Below are positions 12,141-22,815 of a stretch of DNA of 64,000 bases, one piece after another. The DNA is from Diphasiastrum complanatum (lineage: Eukaryota; Streptophyta; Lycopodiopsida; Lycopodiales; Lycopodiaceae). Location of the stretch: contig CM055106.1 in the NCBI GenBank assembly GCA_029204225.1, positions 16,306,022 to 16,370,021 of the forward strand. Reading direction: 5' to 3'. How positions within the stretch are numbered: position 1 is the first letter of the stretch; every line of letters starts with the position of its first letter. Both the position numbers and the translations under genes were made by a program. The notes under the pieces are model-generated. The model worked only from the letters and a program-made list of their open reading frames with translations, was not told where the DNA came from and did not search any database.

Positions 12141-12895
12141 ATTCAGTAGGCAAAAAAAAAGAGAAAGAGGTTACTTTGGACCTCTTTGCTAAAAAAGCAA
12201 CTCCATTTGAGTTTCATTGAGAGCTTGTGTGATATCCTTCAAAAGGGGTAAGGAGATTGTCATGAAATTTTTTCAATGTGTACTGGCCTAGAAGATGATT
12301 TCCTTGAAGTTGCAAGAGAGTCCTATTCCATCCTGTTACAAACTATGCTATTTTAGTGTTGGAGATGTGATTGTTATATCCATTACAGATGACATTATGA
12401 TCTCAAAATTTGTTGATTATGTGCTACTCTTGGAGTTGTTAAGCTATGATAATGATGTACTTGGTTGTTTAATGATTAATTATATTGGTTGGTGAATCAT
12501 ATATTCCACTTGTTGGCTGTTTGACTGACTTGCAAAGCAATACCAATCCTACATGAGAAAAGTTCTCAATGACCGAGATTTAGATATTTTGTTCTAACCT
12601 TGTTATTTTTAATGTATCGATTTCAGAGAACTATTGTTTGGTAAATACATGAAGAGATGAAAAATAACCTAAGGAGACAAAAGGGGAGAGCAATCCAAAG
12701 TCGACACTTTGCCACCAATTTACGCTTACATCCAAACTTGATTGATTCAAGATTGATTCAAGATCTGTTCTCTAAATCTATTGTAAATAAGCTAGTTGCT
12801 TTGTACCTTCATAACCTAAAAGTCTATATCTTAGTGAAAATTTGTGGATATGAATGGATGAAGAGATAATTCCACAATATATGTCCAAGCATTCA
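12141..12895. other. unassigned DNA
   Basis: Only short open frames (66 and 70 codons) without recognisable domains; no repeat ends seen. Confidence 0.4.
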
Positions 12896-13078
12896 CAAAG
12901 ATGGCATAATAGCTCATGCATGCCAGGTGGACTGATCACCTATTGCTGGATGCCATGTGTGAGTTGATAGGAATAGCAAGTAGCAAGACTCATAGAGAGG
13001 GTAACTACGGTTGGGAGGTTCATTCTACACACCAGCCTTCTAGGATTCATGAGCTTGGAGAGGCTTGCTTGTGACAAT

Positions 13079-13091
13079 TGGTATCAGAGCC
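13079..13091 (+). promoter_or_regulatory. primer binding site (tRNA-iMet) of the gypsy element
   Basis: TGGTATCAGAGCC, the canonical complement of the 3' end of initiator tRNA-Met, just after LTR-like DNA. Upstream, about 12,915-13,065 recurs inverted at about 19,435-19,570, supporting an LTR assignment. Confidence 0.85.
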
Positions 13092-14362
13092 TTGTTATAG
13101 AGAGAGAAAGCCCCGTTCTAGAGAGAGAAAGTGGAGAAAAACCTTTTTTTTGCTTCATTTTCTCGAGAAATTTGAAGGAGAAAGAGGGGGATTGAGCCCT
13201 ATAGTGATTCACTAGTGGATAGGGAGCATTTGCCACCATTGGAGCCAGATTATGGATTTTCAGATCTGAAAAAAAAATACAGACTTGAAAATTTTGAAAA
13301 AAAGTTTGTCAAAATTCATCATAACTTTGGCTACAGGTTTTAGATTGCTACACAATTTTAGGTAGTTGTTGGGAATACAATAACACTACCTAGGAAGGTG
13401 TTAATCTGTAAAAACATCTCAGAAATCTCTGATTTTGCTCACCAATCAGATTTTTGCCCTTTTTTTAAGTCATTGGAGTTGAGCCTTCATAACTTTTTTG
13501 TTTCTTGCCTGTTTTTCCTGAGATTTGGCACGAAGCTTTCTCAGAGGAGGGCGCCCTACTACAACTACATCTCCGGCCCATTTTTAGATCGAAGATCAAG
13601 CGATTTACAATTGATTTCGGGCCGTTTTTGCTGGTTCTCTACAACCCATTGTTGCCTCCTCAGTGGGAGAATTGCTCCATCACTGCTGTTCCAGTCTTCT
13701 AACTTCTGATTTTCGGGCTCAATCGCCTCCTACAGCCAATCACATCAGGGATAGCCACCTTCAGCGCTGATTGCAATGGGAAACCGTGAGTTTTCAACAA
13801 AGGAACTTCTGTACCAGGCTCAGCGCCTTGCAATCAGTTGTTTTTCCCTCCATCGCTGCAGTTCCAGGACTTTGACGTCTTCAGAATTCATTGTTGCCTG
13901 TTTATAGCCTTCATCGCATCTGTTTGGGCGCGCACCTGTTTTCAGCAGAATTGCATACCTGCACGGCCTTCCAACTGTTTCCAATCAGTTCCTACCTATT
14001 TTTAGAATCTGCCTACAACAAGGAGGGGGTCGTTGAAACTGAAACAGACCTGCCTAAGTACATTTTTCCAGCTCTATAGCAGGGAGTTACCGTTTCCCAC
14101 TTTGTTTTATTTTGGCCCTTTTCCTAAATGTGCTGTGTTTAATTTGCAGTTTATTGCACTTAGTGATAAGGGCTGTGTGAGTATGCTTGTGTATATTTTG
14201 GGCATACCTGTGATAGTACTCAGTTTGTTGTTGTTTCCAACTAGTAGCAGTCAGTAGAAAGATAAGTGTCATCTCCTTTTCCTGTATAATTTTCAGCATT
14301 TTCCTTGTTTCGATTTCCTGCCAAGTAAAGTACTTAGCATTCTAGTACTTCTGGTGGTCATC
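13092..14362 (+). other. gypsy untranslated leader
   Basis: Spans primer site to gag ATG. Contains only short frames (103, 62 and 74 codons) with no domain; long leaders of this kind are common in plant gypsy elements. Somewhat GC-richer than its surroundings. Confidence 0.5.
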
Positions 14363-14703
14363 ATGGCTGATGAAAGAGTAGATATCCTTACCAGTCCACC
14401 AGTTTCCCTTCAAAATCCACCTGCTAGCCCTATCCCTAGCCTTGACCATAATCCAAATAGGTTGACTGTGAGTTCGCCTGTGGGTGTTTCTCCGTCTATG
14501 CAAGTTTGCAAGTTCACATGGACAGTATGGAGAAGACCATGGTAGAGATGCGAGCAATGCTTGGGACTATGGCTAGAAGTTATGCGTCATCTTCCCAATA
14601 CGCTCCATATTCCTTTCCATCTCCTTCTATTGCACGTCTTGTGTTTCCTCCACCCTATCCTGAAGATAAGGACATTAAGCCTACCCGCTTTGTTGGAAAC
14701 CCT
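14363..14703 (+). pseudogene. gypsy gag N-terminus, interrupted by a nested element
   Basis: ATG at 14,363 opens MADERVDILTSPPVSLQN, Pro/Ser-rich; a frameshift near 14,503 is needed to continue into LQVHMDSMEKTMVEMRAML, ARSYASSSQYAPYSFPSPS and FPPPYPEDKDIKPTRF, the last resembling gypsy gag 'lpk.ef' linkers. At 14,703 the frame runs into the LTR of the inserted element. The gag continuation resumes at 17,791 beyond the duplicated ACCCT. Two independent lesions make it a pseudogene. Confidence 0.65.
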
Positions 14704-15162
14704 TGTAGGAAATCGAAGTGCCAAGATCCTTCTAACATTCAATCTCCATATACAAGAAGAAGAAAAAGAGGAAGGAGAAGAAGAAGAGGGAGAGGGTTAG
14801 GCGCCCTCAAGGAGAGAGAAAGTAGTAGCAATGCTTGAAAGGGAATGAATTACAAATGAACACTGGGTACATATAAATAGGCCTTCCAAGGGCCTAGACT
14901 CTTCCAAACCCTAAGTTCTAGAACCTTCCAAGACCCACTATTAATTATAGGGCACCCCCAAAAGTCAAGATAGGGTCCCTTAACATAATTAGACTTTACT
15001 TGGACCCACGAATTACTACTGGACCAAAATTGGGTCCAACTCAACTAAAACTGACTTAACATGGTCTAAAATAATAAACCTAACCCATGGTTACACAAGT
15101 CTCAACCTTTTTGGTCAAAGTAACCTATGGGAAACTAACATTATCATTTATTACTTCTAACA
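14704..15162 (-). repeat. 3' LTR of nested element 14,704-17,785
   Basis: 459 bp; near-identical to the right LTR; contains a purine-rich GAAGAAGAAAAAGAGGAAG block and the TATAAATA-like site near 14,873. Confidence 0.95.
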
Positions 15163-16151
15163 CCCTCCTTAAATGATAATGTAAAAAACATAACATGACA
15201 TGAAGTATGAAAAACTGCAACAAAAATGCGAAGTGTTGCATGCTGCCCAAAACTCCATGTAGCCGAAAAAGAAAAGATGTAGCTTGCTGTCCAAGCTTGA
15301 TGCCGCCAAAAAAAACTGCAGCTTGAAGTAATCGAAGTAGCCAAAATCTCAGCCCCAATCATGCCCGATGTAGAAGAGATGTAGAATACGAAGTGCAGTA
15401 GCATCAAGTCGAAGAGTGAAGACAAGCATGCTCCATCCAAAGTAGGTAACCAAAAAACCAGCCACAAGCCGAAATATGGATTTGCAATGCATCAATGGTT
15501 CCCACATGATTCCATAAGTCTTCTTACCACAAGAAACATAAAGAAGAGTATGATACTCTTTTACCATCACATCCTCCCGAATCTTACTATCAATGATCTG
15601 CTCACCAACACTAGGTAAGACAACACCGTCAAGTAAGCATCAAAACATGAAAATCAGCATAAGGTACTGATTTTGGTGAGGCATGTGTGTTTCCTCCAAG
15701 GTAAAAAGATGCTTTGCTATCCTGCAAAGACTCGGACAACCAACAAGAGGCTGTAGCAGGCTGTCCAACAGCCACAAAATCACCAACACTTTGCTCTCCA
15801 AAGTGTTCCAAATGTGGACCTTGCTGTCCAAAAACCTTCCGCAGGCCGTTCCCGATGCATAATAGGATGCTCACAATGTAACATGAACTGAAAATGATCA
15901 ATAAGCCATGGCTGAATCTGGTGTCCACCATCTTCAAGAAAAAAACCAACAACTTGCCACTTTGAACACTCAAAAAATCCAACAACACGCCACTTTGAAC
16001 CAATGTGCTAATTGACATGATTTTTTTCCCTCCTCCATTAGTACAAAATGGCTTCAAAGAATGCTTGATTTCAGCCTTTTCCAAAACATTATCTTGAGAA
16101 GCTTGCTCATAAAGTTCTTCACTAATGCATCCATCATTTGCAACAAATGGC
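15163..16151 (-). other. interior of the nested element without recognisable genes
   Basis: Overlapping minus-strand frames (for example 201 codons ending at 15,629) show no integrase or RT motifs. Because several frames stay open by chance in this sequence I do not call a protein. Confidence 0.5.
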
Positions 16152-16505
16152 TCAAGAGAAGAAGAATGCTTTACCATACCAACATTCCGATGCAAACTTG
16201 GTACTTGTAGAAAGACAATGATCAAACTTTGCATGACTTTCCTCTTCTACCTTCAAAGAGGATGAAGTAGAGAGGAGAAAGCATGATGATGAATCCTTTA
16301 TTCGGTACATCTTTAAAAGTGTTTCCCAAGCACTTTTAGAGGTCTTGCAAAATCTCAAATGATATAAGATAGATCTTGTTACCGATAAAATCTTGATCAT
16401 CACGTCGATGCAAAATCTCAGCTTGCAACTCCATGAAGAATAGTTGGTGCCATCCAACATATCTTCACCTGAACAAGTACGAATCGCGCCCAAATCTCTT
16501 GCCAT
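16152..16505 (-). pseudogene. copia gag fragment in the nested element
   Basis: The frame reads MARDLGAIRTCSGEDMLDG, then TNYSSWSCKLRFCIDVM and FCKTSKSAWETLLKMYRIKD: the copia gag pattern (L.G.NY..W...M; S..AW..L...Y). It starts shortly after the leader of the 14,704-17,785 element and decays after about 115 codons. No zinc knuckle is visible, and the protein may be non-functional. Confidence 0.7.
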
Positions 16506-17327
16506 AAGAACCAGCCAAGAAGATAAACTTTTTCAAACCCTAAATGTGCCCTAAAAGACACAAAAACGAGCAAGATCAGCACCGGAATGTGTCGAAACCA
16601 CACATTAGATGGATGTAGGAACTCGCCCTCCTACAAGCCTTGTGTGCTGAAAATTTCAGCCTGAAATTGCATTACAAACTCAAAAACCAGCAAGCAAAGA
16701 ATTAGGTTAGCCTCCAACAAAGCTTTTTTCGGAACCCTTCTTTCTTGCCAAAAAGTGTGAAAATACACACACAGATAGGGCTGTTGCGACACCCTACAAA
16801 TGGTAATATGCTGTCCAATTTTCAGCCTCGGAATGTGATCGGATCATCACAAAAAAATTAGCGCCTTCTTTCACACCTGGAAACAAGCAAAAAGAAGCAG
16901 ATCTTCACTTTGTAAAATCAGCAAAGGTGCTGATTTTTCAGCCAAATCAGAAGAATAGAAATTGCTTGTAGATGGGCGCCCTCCTGCAAAGGAGCAAATC
17001 TGAAAAATAGGGCAACAGCGGACCAACAGAAGTAGGATAAACCTACACGGATGTGGGCGACCTAAAAGAAGCCCCGAAGAAGATAATCAATGGCGCCTTC
17101 CTGCAACCTGAAAAATTAGCAACAACAACCTGATTTTTGGGCGCCCAAAATCCTGTTATCTTCTTCGATGTGTGGCGCCCTCCTGCAAAACGGAAAAGAG
17201 TGAAAAAACGGATCTTCACTCCAAAAAATCAGCAAAGGTGCTGAATTTTTGTGATCCCTAAGTGAAGACGATCTCTTTTGGTAGGGCGCCCTAAATCAAG
17301 CATAGAAGATCCATGGCTTTGATACCA
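16506..17327 (-). other. leader of the nested element with recurring GGGCGCC motifs
   Basis: Between gag and the 5' LTR the motif GGGCGCC or GGCGCCC recurs at least five times (near 16,975, 17,092, 17,140, 17,174 and 17,285), alternating with CAGCAAAGGTGCTGATTTTT-like stretches, which suggests internal duplication in the leader. Primer site TGGTATCAAAGCC lies at the right edge. Confidence 0.6.
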
Positions 17328-17785
17328 TGTAGGAAATCAAAGTGCCAAGATCCTTCTAACATTCAATCTCCATACACAAGAAGAAGAAAAAGAGGAAGAA
17401 GAAGAAGAAGAGGGAGAGGGTTAGGCGCCCTCAAGGAGAGAGAAAGTAGTAGCAATGCTTGAAAGGGAATGAATCACAAATGAACACTGGGTACATATAA
17501 ATAGGCCTTCCAAGGGCCTAGACTCTTCCAAACCCTAAGTTCTAGAACCTTCCAAGACCCACTACTAATTATAGGGCACCCCCAAAAGTCAAGATAGGGT
17601 CCCTTAACATAATTAGACTTTTCTTGGACCCACGAATTACTACTGGACCAAAATTGGGTCCAACTCAACTAAAACTGACTTAACATGGTCTAAATAATAA
17701 ACCTAACCCATGGTTACACAAGTCTCAACCTTTTGGGTCAAAGTAACCTATGGGAAACTAACATTATCATTTATCACTTCTAACA
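17328..17785 (-). repeat. 5' LTR of nested element 14,704-17,785
   Basis: 458 bp, TG...CA ends, followed directly by the second ACCCT target duplication. Confidence 0.95.
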
Positions 17786-17790
17786 ACCCT

Positions 17791-18460
17791 CCCCAGAGGC
17801 ACCAAGGGGAGAAACGCAAAGCAAGGAAGTCACATAGTCTTTGGTGGTTCTAATCTTAGCCTGTAGGATACAAAAAAGGCAAAGATTGAAGGATTATGCT
17901 ACTATTGTCTTGGTAAGCATCTCTTTCATGCCCTTAGTGTAAACATAAGAAGCTACATGCACTGCAAGCTCGTGAGGAAGAAGGCAATCTAGGCACCACT
18001 CTAGCGGACTTGGAGGAGAATATGTTAGGCAACGAAGATGAGTATGGGACTGCTTGCAGGAAGGTAATGATTATTTCTTTACATAAAGTAGTTTCTGATG
18101 CACCTGTATGCTTTCTTTCTGTTAGAGCTCAAATGGGTTATCATTTTGATGATACAATGCTTATTAGGATGAGGGGAAGAGTGTTGGTCATGAGGAGGTT
18201 GTCCTCTTCGACACGAGCTCATCCAATAACCTTATCAACTCCCAGCTTTTCAAGAGATTGAAGATACCCGTTACAATACAGGGGTACAAGGACAAGCTAG
18301 ATTTTGAAATGACTACACTGGCAAATTTTGATATAGTGCTACGTAAGCATTGGCATGCAGCTATGCAGCCAACTACGAATTTTAATACTCTTGTATATAA
18401 ATTCATGCATGAGAGTTCATCTCATGAGAGGTGAGAGGAAGTTGCCAGTTGACCCCCTCA
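17791..18460 (+). pseudogene. gypsy gag end and aspartic protease remnant
   Basis: Resumes the interrupted gypsy gag. A decayed zinc knuckle LCYYCLGKHLFHAL lies near 17,897-17,940 and DAPVCFLSVRAQMGYHFDD near 18,097-18,153. A frameshift later the retroviral-type protease appears: VVLFDTSSSNNLINSQLF with the catalytic triad as D-T-S rather than D-S/T-G, then LANFDIVLRKHWH, the counterpart of the usual 'l..yDviLGmdWL'. The changed triad and the frameshift make it inactive. Confidence 0.75.
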
Positions 18461-18678
18461 TCTCAGCTACACAAATAAAGAAAGTACCTTTACAATATCT
18501 TTATTTTTGTTGTGATGGATGTGAATGATTGTAGTGTAGTTAATCCAGTGACAGTAGATAGGCATGATGCTAGTCTTGTACAACAATCTGCATCATGTGA
18601 TTCTTTGGCATCAACAATTCATTTGGATCACAAGAGTTAAACAGTCTATATGAGTCAATTAGGCAAGAGTCTACAACT
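18461..18678. other. degenerate gypsy linker between protease and RT
   Basis: No continuous frame; position and flanks indicate the protease-RT connection of the gypsy element. Confidence 0.5.
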
Positions 18679-19165
18679 GTGTTAACGCAAAAGAATCCCA
18701 TTGGATTGCCTCCTAATCAGAATGTGGAGCATAAAATTGAGCTCATTTCGAGGCTTGATCCAATTTGTCGACCACCGTACAGGATGAGTCTTAGGGAAGA
18801 CGATGAGCTGAAGGAGGTGTTAAATGAGTACCTCAAGTTGGGGTACATTCGCTACTCGATGTCGTGGATTGATGGCTTGTTGAACGCCTTGCTGGGTGCG
18901 AGACTCTTCAATAAGATAGATCAAGAGTGGGCGAAGGATGTCCATAAGACCGCGTATAAAACCCAGTTTGGACATTATGAGTTTTTAGTCATACTGTTTG
19001 GGTTGACGAATGCGCTCGCGACATGAATGATATTTTCAACAAGTATATGGATAAGTCTGTGGTGACTTTTACTGACAACATCCTAATGTATAGTAAGATG
19101 GTAGAGGAGCATGGAGAGCATCTTTGGACTATCTTTAAAGAGCTGCAACATGCATAGCTACAATA
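18679..19165 (+). pseudogene. gypsy reverse transcriptase remnant
   Basis: GLPPNQNVEHKIELISRLDP and PPYRMSLREDDELKEVLNEY are the entry motifs of Ty3/gypsy RT. After GYIRYSMS the fingers/palm stretch with the first catalytic Asp is deleted and the frame rejoins at ARLFNKIDQ..., followed by TAYKTQFGHYEFLVILFGLTN. A one-base shift leads to MNDIFNKYMDKSVVTFTDNI: the catalytic YIDD box has become FTDN. Deletion, frameshift and loss of active-site acids all argue that it is dead. Confidence 0.9.
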
Positions 19166-19289
19166 CCCAATATAGACATCATCCACAACCACTCTTGCAT
19201 AAGGCAATGTCTTAGTCAAATGGGGACTATGACCTATTTCAGACTAAGTTACCAACTATACAACCTTATGGACATAACATCTTGTTCTT

Positions 19290-19440
19290 TATACCAATGA
19301 TTTGTTCAAATTTCGATTGAGCTTCGGTTGATGGCTTCCCGAGGTGTGGGCACATAGTATAATTGTCCCTTTATATAAAAATGGTGATAGGAACAATCCT
19401 TCAAACTGTAATACTATCACGCTCTCCAAGCTCGTGAATC
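19290..19440 (+). pseudogene. LINE reverse transcriptase fragment
   Basis: Plus-strand frame WLPEVWAHSIIVPLYKNGDR followed by NNPSNCNTITLSKL matches the LINE RT entry pattern (p..W..s.iiPlyKkGd..np.NyR.I.l...l). About 50 codons are visible before the sequence switches near 19,411-19,435 to LTR-like DNA. Confidence 0.75.
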
Positions 19441-19570
19441 CTAGAAGGCGGTGTGTAGATTGAACCTCCCCACCATAGGCACCCTCTCTATGAGTCTTGC
19501 TACCTGCTATTCCTATCAACTCACACATGGCATCCAGCAATGGGTGATCAGTCCACCTGGCATGCATGCG
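19435..19570 (-). repeat. inverted copy of the LTR segment at 12,915-13,065
   Basis: The reverse complement shares long exact runs with 12,915-13,065, for example GCCAGGTGGACTGATCACC and TGTGAGTTGATAGGAATAGC. Outer limits unclear; probably part of a second LTR of the same family in opposite orientation. Confidence 0.8.
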
Positions 19571-20269
19571 ACTTGTGACCTGTGAATACTGAGTAATAGT
19601 AGCTCCCCTGAGGAGCCACAAGAATATCCTTCGCCTAGCTTCTCCAAATCCACCTCCTACTAGTGTCCCATACCGCTAGCATGAGAGGCAAGAAGAGAGA
19701 GCTCTCCTCACCAAACTAGCCAAGAGCATAATGAATGCTCTCTCCACGCCCTCCTAGCCTTATTATAGAAAGGAGAGAAGGAGTCTTCCTCATGCATGTG
19801 CACTTGCATGTGCTAGAATGAGAGGGACCACATGCATTTGGGTGCATGGGACCCTGGATCCTCCAAATGTTAAAATATCACCTTAGGCCCCTTAACCTTG
19901 ACATCCTCAAGGTTATTAATTATTATTCATCTTGGGCCCAACTTTGGCTTGTGATTCCAAGTCCAACTTCATGGGTACTAGACCTAGAATAGGATTTGGT
20001 TTTGCTACTTAGAAATACATCTTGGATGTTTACCCAATATAGGTAGTAATTATTGCAATTAGCTTTTTGTCTTTTGCTATTTGCTTTATGCTTTTTAGCT
20101 TACACATAGATTAGAGAAAGTATATATGTAGGTTGGCGTCCTACCTCAAATGTAATGGGACATAGTTTCAATTGGATATCGATAATCACAAGGAACAGTA
20201 GCTAAGCGAAGCTTCTTCACCACGCGGGAATTTACAATATTATGAGGAACCGGTGTCAAACAAGACGTC
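19571..20269. other. probable LTR-type DNA, no genes seen
   Basis: Continues from the inverted LTR segment. It includes a GGGACC/GGATCC-rich stretch and a poorly defined right edge; the gypsy gag-pol remnant on the minus strand follows. No coding sequence recognised. Confidence 0.4.
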
Positions 20270-21550
20270 ATGACCTTCCAGCTTTCCCCTCATGCGTATC
20301 AGCTCACTATCTGGAAACTAATAGGCTTCACGCGCCTTGGTGGACAAAAAACAAACCGGTGCCTGTGGAACAAGTTTCCGCACCGAAATGGTCATGATAC
20401 GACGAGTGTCCTCATCATCACTTACCAACTCCAATATTTTCTTATCCTTGCCCTCATCTTGACGTTGTTGTAATACATGGAGCTTCTTGCCCGTGCGTCG
20501 AGGACAATCCTTGAAAAGATGCTTGCCAAGATAGAAAAAACATAGTCCATCTTTTTTGGCCTTATCCTTTTGCTTTGGAGTGAGGGGGACTTGTCATAAG
20601 CACGACGAGCCATAGGAGATGTTGACTTGCACTTCAAAGTTTGATGCATCTGGATAGGATCCTACTGTTAGAAGTCCTTTTGACCATCTTGGCCAGACTT
20701 TCGCGAACCCTTCTTCTGGGGCTTGTTGCGCACATTACCTTCAAAGTTGAGCACTGCTGCAACTGCCTCTTCCAAGGTTTTGCAACCTTCATTAAGAGCT
20801 GAAGGCCTCAACTCTTCGCGAAGGCCAAAGATAAACTTGTGGACCACAAGCCACTCGGAAATCTGCTTTGTACTTATCAGCATATTCCTGCACTGTGTAT
20901 TGCTCCGGTGATGCAAAAACCAAGCATCCGTCGCACGTACATGCTCATGTGGAGGAATAATTGAGCTCTGCAAAATCCCTTGAAATCAACCTAGGTGGAA
21001 GGGGCCTGATTGGACTTCAATAACTTGCGCCACGAGCTATCAGCAAAATCAGTTAAATGATAAGCAGCTTTGCGGACTCACCAACCTTCATCAGTTGGGG
21101 CCCGTTTCTAATCAAAGTATTCTTCCCATTTATGTAACCACTGATCTACTTGTACTGCCACCGGTTTCAATGGAACACCCTTGCCGCTTGCTGGGCTAGG
21201 CTTCCTAAAACCGTGGCGTTGGGTACCAGGCATGCTTGCCGACTCCACTGGAGCTTTGCTTTTGGACCTGCCTTCATAAATTAAGGCCTTGGCAACGACA
21301 ACACATGAGGACGTAAGTCTTCTCGTGGGCCAAAAGTAAACTTGTGGACCTACATCCACTTTGAAATGTCCTCGGGATTCTTCATAAGAATTTCCTGGTA
21401 ACCATTTGCATACGCCTACACGGAGAGCAATTTCTGACAATACAGGTGCCATGTATACATTCCCAGACATGATCACGAGGCAGAATAAACTGAGCATGAA
21501 AGACATGCTAGAAATCGGCTCTCTCTAGAACAAGACTTTGATACCAATTG
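20270..21550 (-). pseudogene. second gypsy gag/protease-start remnant, inverted relative to the first
   Basis: From the primer site leftwards on the minus strand: gag frames with VDQWLHKWEEYFD, FIFGLREELRPSALNEGCKT and TLEEAVAAVLNFEGNVRNK (retrotransposon gag type), then in another frame GLCFFYLGKHLFKDCPRRTG (zinc knuckle with its second Cys changed) and VPQAPVCFLSTKAREA. The last block parallels DAPVCFLSVRAQ of the element at 18.1 kb, so the two belong to related families lying in opposite orientation. Frameshifts and stops separate the pieces. Confidence 0.78.
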
Positions 21551-21551
21551 T
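21539..21551 (-). promoter_or_regulatory. primer binding site of the second gypsy element
   Basis: Minus strand reads TTGGTATCAAAGTC just inside a TGTTAGACTCC LTR-like edge (plus-strand 21,551 onward), indicating that the 5' LTR lies to the right. Confidence 0.7.
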
Positions 21552-22105
21552 TAGACTCCTAAATCATAAGCTCCTCAAATCATTGAAAGTTGTAGTATAG
21601 AATAAATCTCCTCCCATCCTTATGTTTTTGGGTTTTTTAAAATTTAATTTTTTTATGTATGTATTAGGTTTGAAAAAAAAAAACAATCAAGATCTGCAAT
21701 TTATTGGTTCTTGGAAACCGAAAAGCTTTCTTTTGAAACGAACAAGAACTGGGGGACAGTATTAAAAAGAGTTTAATCTACCAAAGCTTCATGTGGCTGG
21801 CTACCATAGGAATCTTTTTCTTTTTTTCTGTACATGCAAAAAGTTTGATGATTGCTCTGCTGGGCTGCAAAAGGGTCTGTCAGCAGTAGCGCTGCTGGTG
21901 GGCGGCCGTGGTGCCATAAAGCTTTGCTTCTTTTCCCTTGAACCTGTCATGAACCTGCAATGAAAAAACCCTGCTTTTGGAGATGATTGAACCTAAATTT
22001 TCTGAAGTTCTTGCTCGCTGTCCAGAGCTGCTGCTGTGGGCAGGCCAGAGTGGGCTGTAATGGGCGTGTGGGTGTGTGGAGTTGCCTCCCTCCATGGCTG
22101 CCCTG
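21552..22105. other. probable 5' LTR of the second gypsy element, right edge undefined
   Basis: Begins TGTTAGACTCCTAAATC. I see no matching second copy in the window and cannot place its outer end. No genes. Confidence 0.35.
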
Positions 22106-22109
22106 AGCG

Positions 22110-22117
22110 CTCGCTCG

Positions 22118-22157
<40 letters not shown>

Positions 22158-22184
22158 CGCTCGCTCGCTCGCACGCGCGCGCAA
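22110..22184. repeat. (CT)n tract with CGCT edges
   Basis: CT repeat framed on both sides by (GCTC)n/(CGCT)n tetranucleotides, ending in CGCGCGCGC. The Leu-Ser/Arg-Glu frames across it are artefacts. Confidence 0.97.
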
Positions 22185-22231
22185 GGCAGATCTGGCTGGT
22201 TTTTTGCAGCTAACAGATCGCGAGGGCCAGG

Positions 22232-22263
<32 letters not shown>
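22232..22263. repeat. (CT)n microsatellite
   Basis: 32-bp CT tract. Confidence 0.97.
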
Positions 22264-22266
<3 letters not shown>

Positions 22267-22487
22267 ACCAGAAGATTTTTTGGGAGAAGTATCCTCGTGT
22301 TCTTTGTGTGTGGGAAATGCCCTTCATCTAGAAAACTTTTAACCACGTTCTTCTCTACAGTTTTATGGGCTTCATACAGGTTGAGTAAAGGATTTGCCTG
22401 CATACAAGCTGTCAAGAGGAATTGGCTTCACAAAAAAGAAGGGGTCTTTGCACAGTCTAGCTCCGATCCGAACAGATTTGAGCTCTA

Positions 22488-22490
<3 letters not shown>

Positions 22491-22574
<84 letters not shown>
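22491..22574. repeat. compound (CT)n(CA)n microsatellite
   Basis: About 52 bp CT passing directly into about 32 bp CA. Confidence 0.98.
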
Positions 22575-22575
<1 letters not shown>

Positions 22576-22689
22576 TTTCAGCTCAATGCACAAATTACCT
22601 ATGTGAAACTACAAAGACCGCGTTTAAGAAAAACCAGGCGCATGTTGCCCAAAAGAGCATATTGTATATTGATTTAAGAATAGTATCAA

Positions 22690-22815
22690 AAAAACATTAC
22701 GCATCCCGCCACATACGGCTGGGTCTGTTTGTAAACTACTGTCTAATTGTATGCCGCCTCATTTACTCCCAAAAATTACACAGAAATAGTCCCCACATAC
22801 GGCTGGACCTTTATT
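22690..22815. repeat. two copies of CACATACGGCTGG
   Basis: The 13-mer occurs near 22,711 and 22,794 (direct orientation, about 83 bp apart) in otherwise dissimilar sequence. Meaning unknown. Confidence 0.6.

Larger units (their letters stand above)
14704..17785 (-). mobile_element. nested non-autonomous copia-type LTR element
   Basis: LTRs 14,704-15,162 (459 bp) and 17,328-17,785 (458 bp) begin TGTAGGAAATC and end CTTCTAACA and differ at roughly nine positions (about 2%). The flanking duplication ACCCT is perfect (14,699-14,703 and 17,786-17,790). Minus-strand orientation follows from the primer site TGGTATCAAAGCC abutting the right LTR (17,327 leftwards) and a purine tract AAGGAGGG at the left LTR. 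The 2.16-kb interior holds only a gag piece; there is no protease, integrase or RT, so it is LARD-like and depends on another element. Confidence 0.95.
12900..19165 (+). mobile_element. degenerate Ty3/gypsy retrotransposon split by a nested insertion
   Basis: Order on the plus strand: LTR 3' end (to about 13,078), primer site TGGTATCAGAGCC (13,079-13,091), a 1.27-kb leader, gag start at 14,363, the nested element 14,704-17,785, then zinc knuckle, protease (about 18,180) and RT (18,679-19,165). Integrase and a 3' LTR are not seen. The order protease then RT with gypsy-type motifs places it in Ty3/gypsy despite the tRNA-Met primer site. Coding is frameshifted and has deletions. Confidence 0.8.

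Noticed and set aside
14850-15044. 64-codon frame repeated at 17,474-17,668 (MSWTQFWSSSNSWVQ) as a conserved small gene
   Set aside because: It is duplicated only because both copies lie in the two LTRs of the same element.
15629-16234. 201-codon minus-strand frame in the nested element as a pol gene
   Set aside because: No integrase, RT or RNase H motif is present, and neighbouring frames are equally open.
19289-19621. 110-codon minus-strand ORF as a gene
   Set aside because: The plus strand of the same stretch encodes a clear LINE RT motif and an LTR segment; the ORF is a shadow.
22036-22677. 213-codon frame across the CT/CA tracts
   Set aside because: Composed largely of microsatellite translation with unrelated ends.
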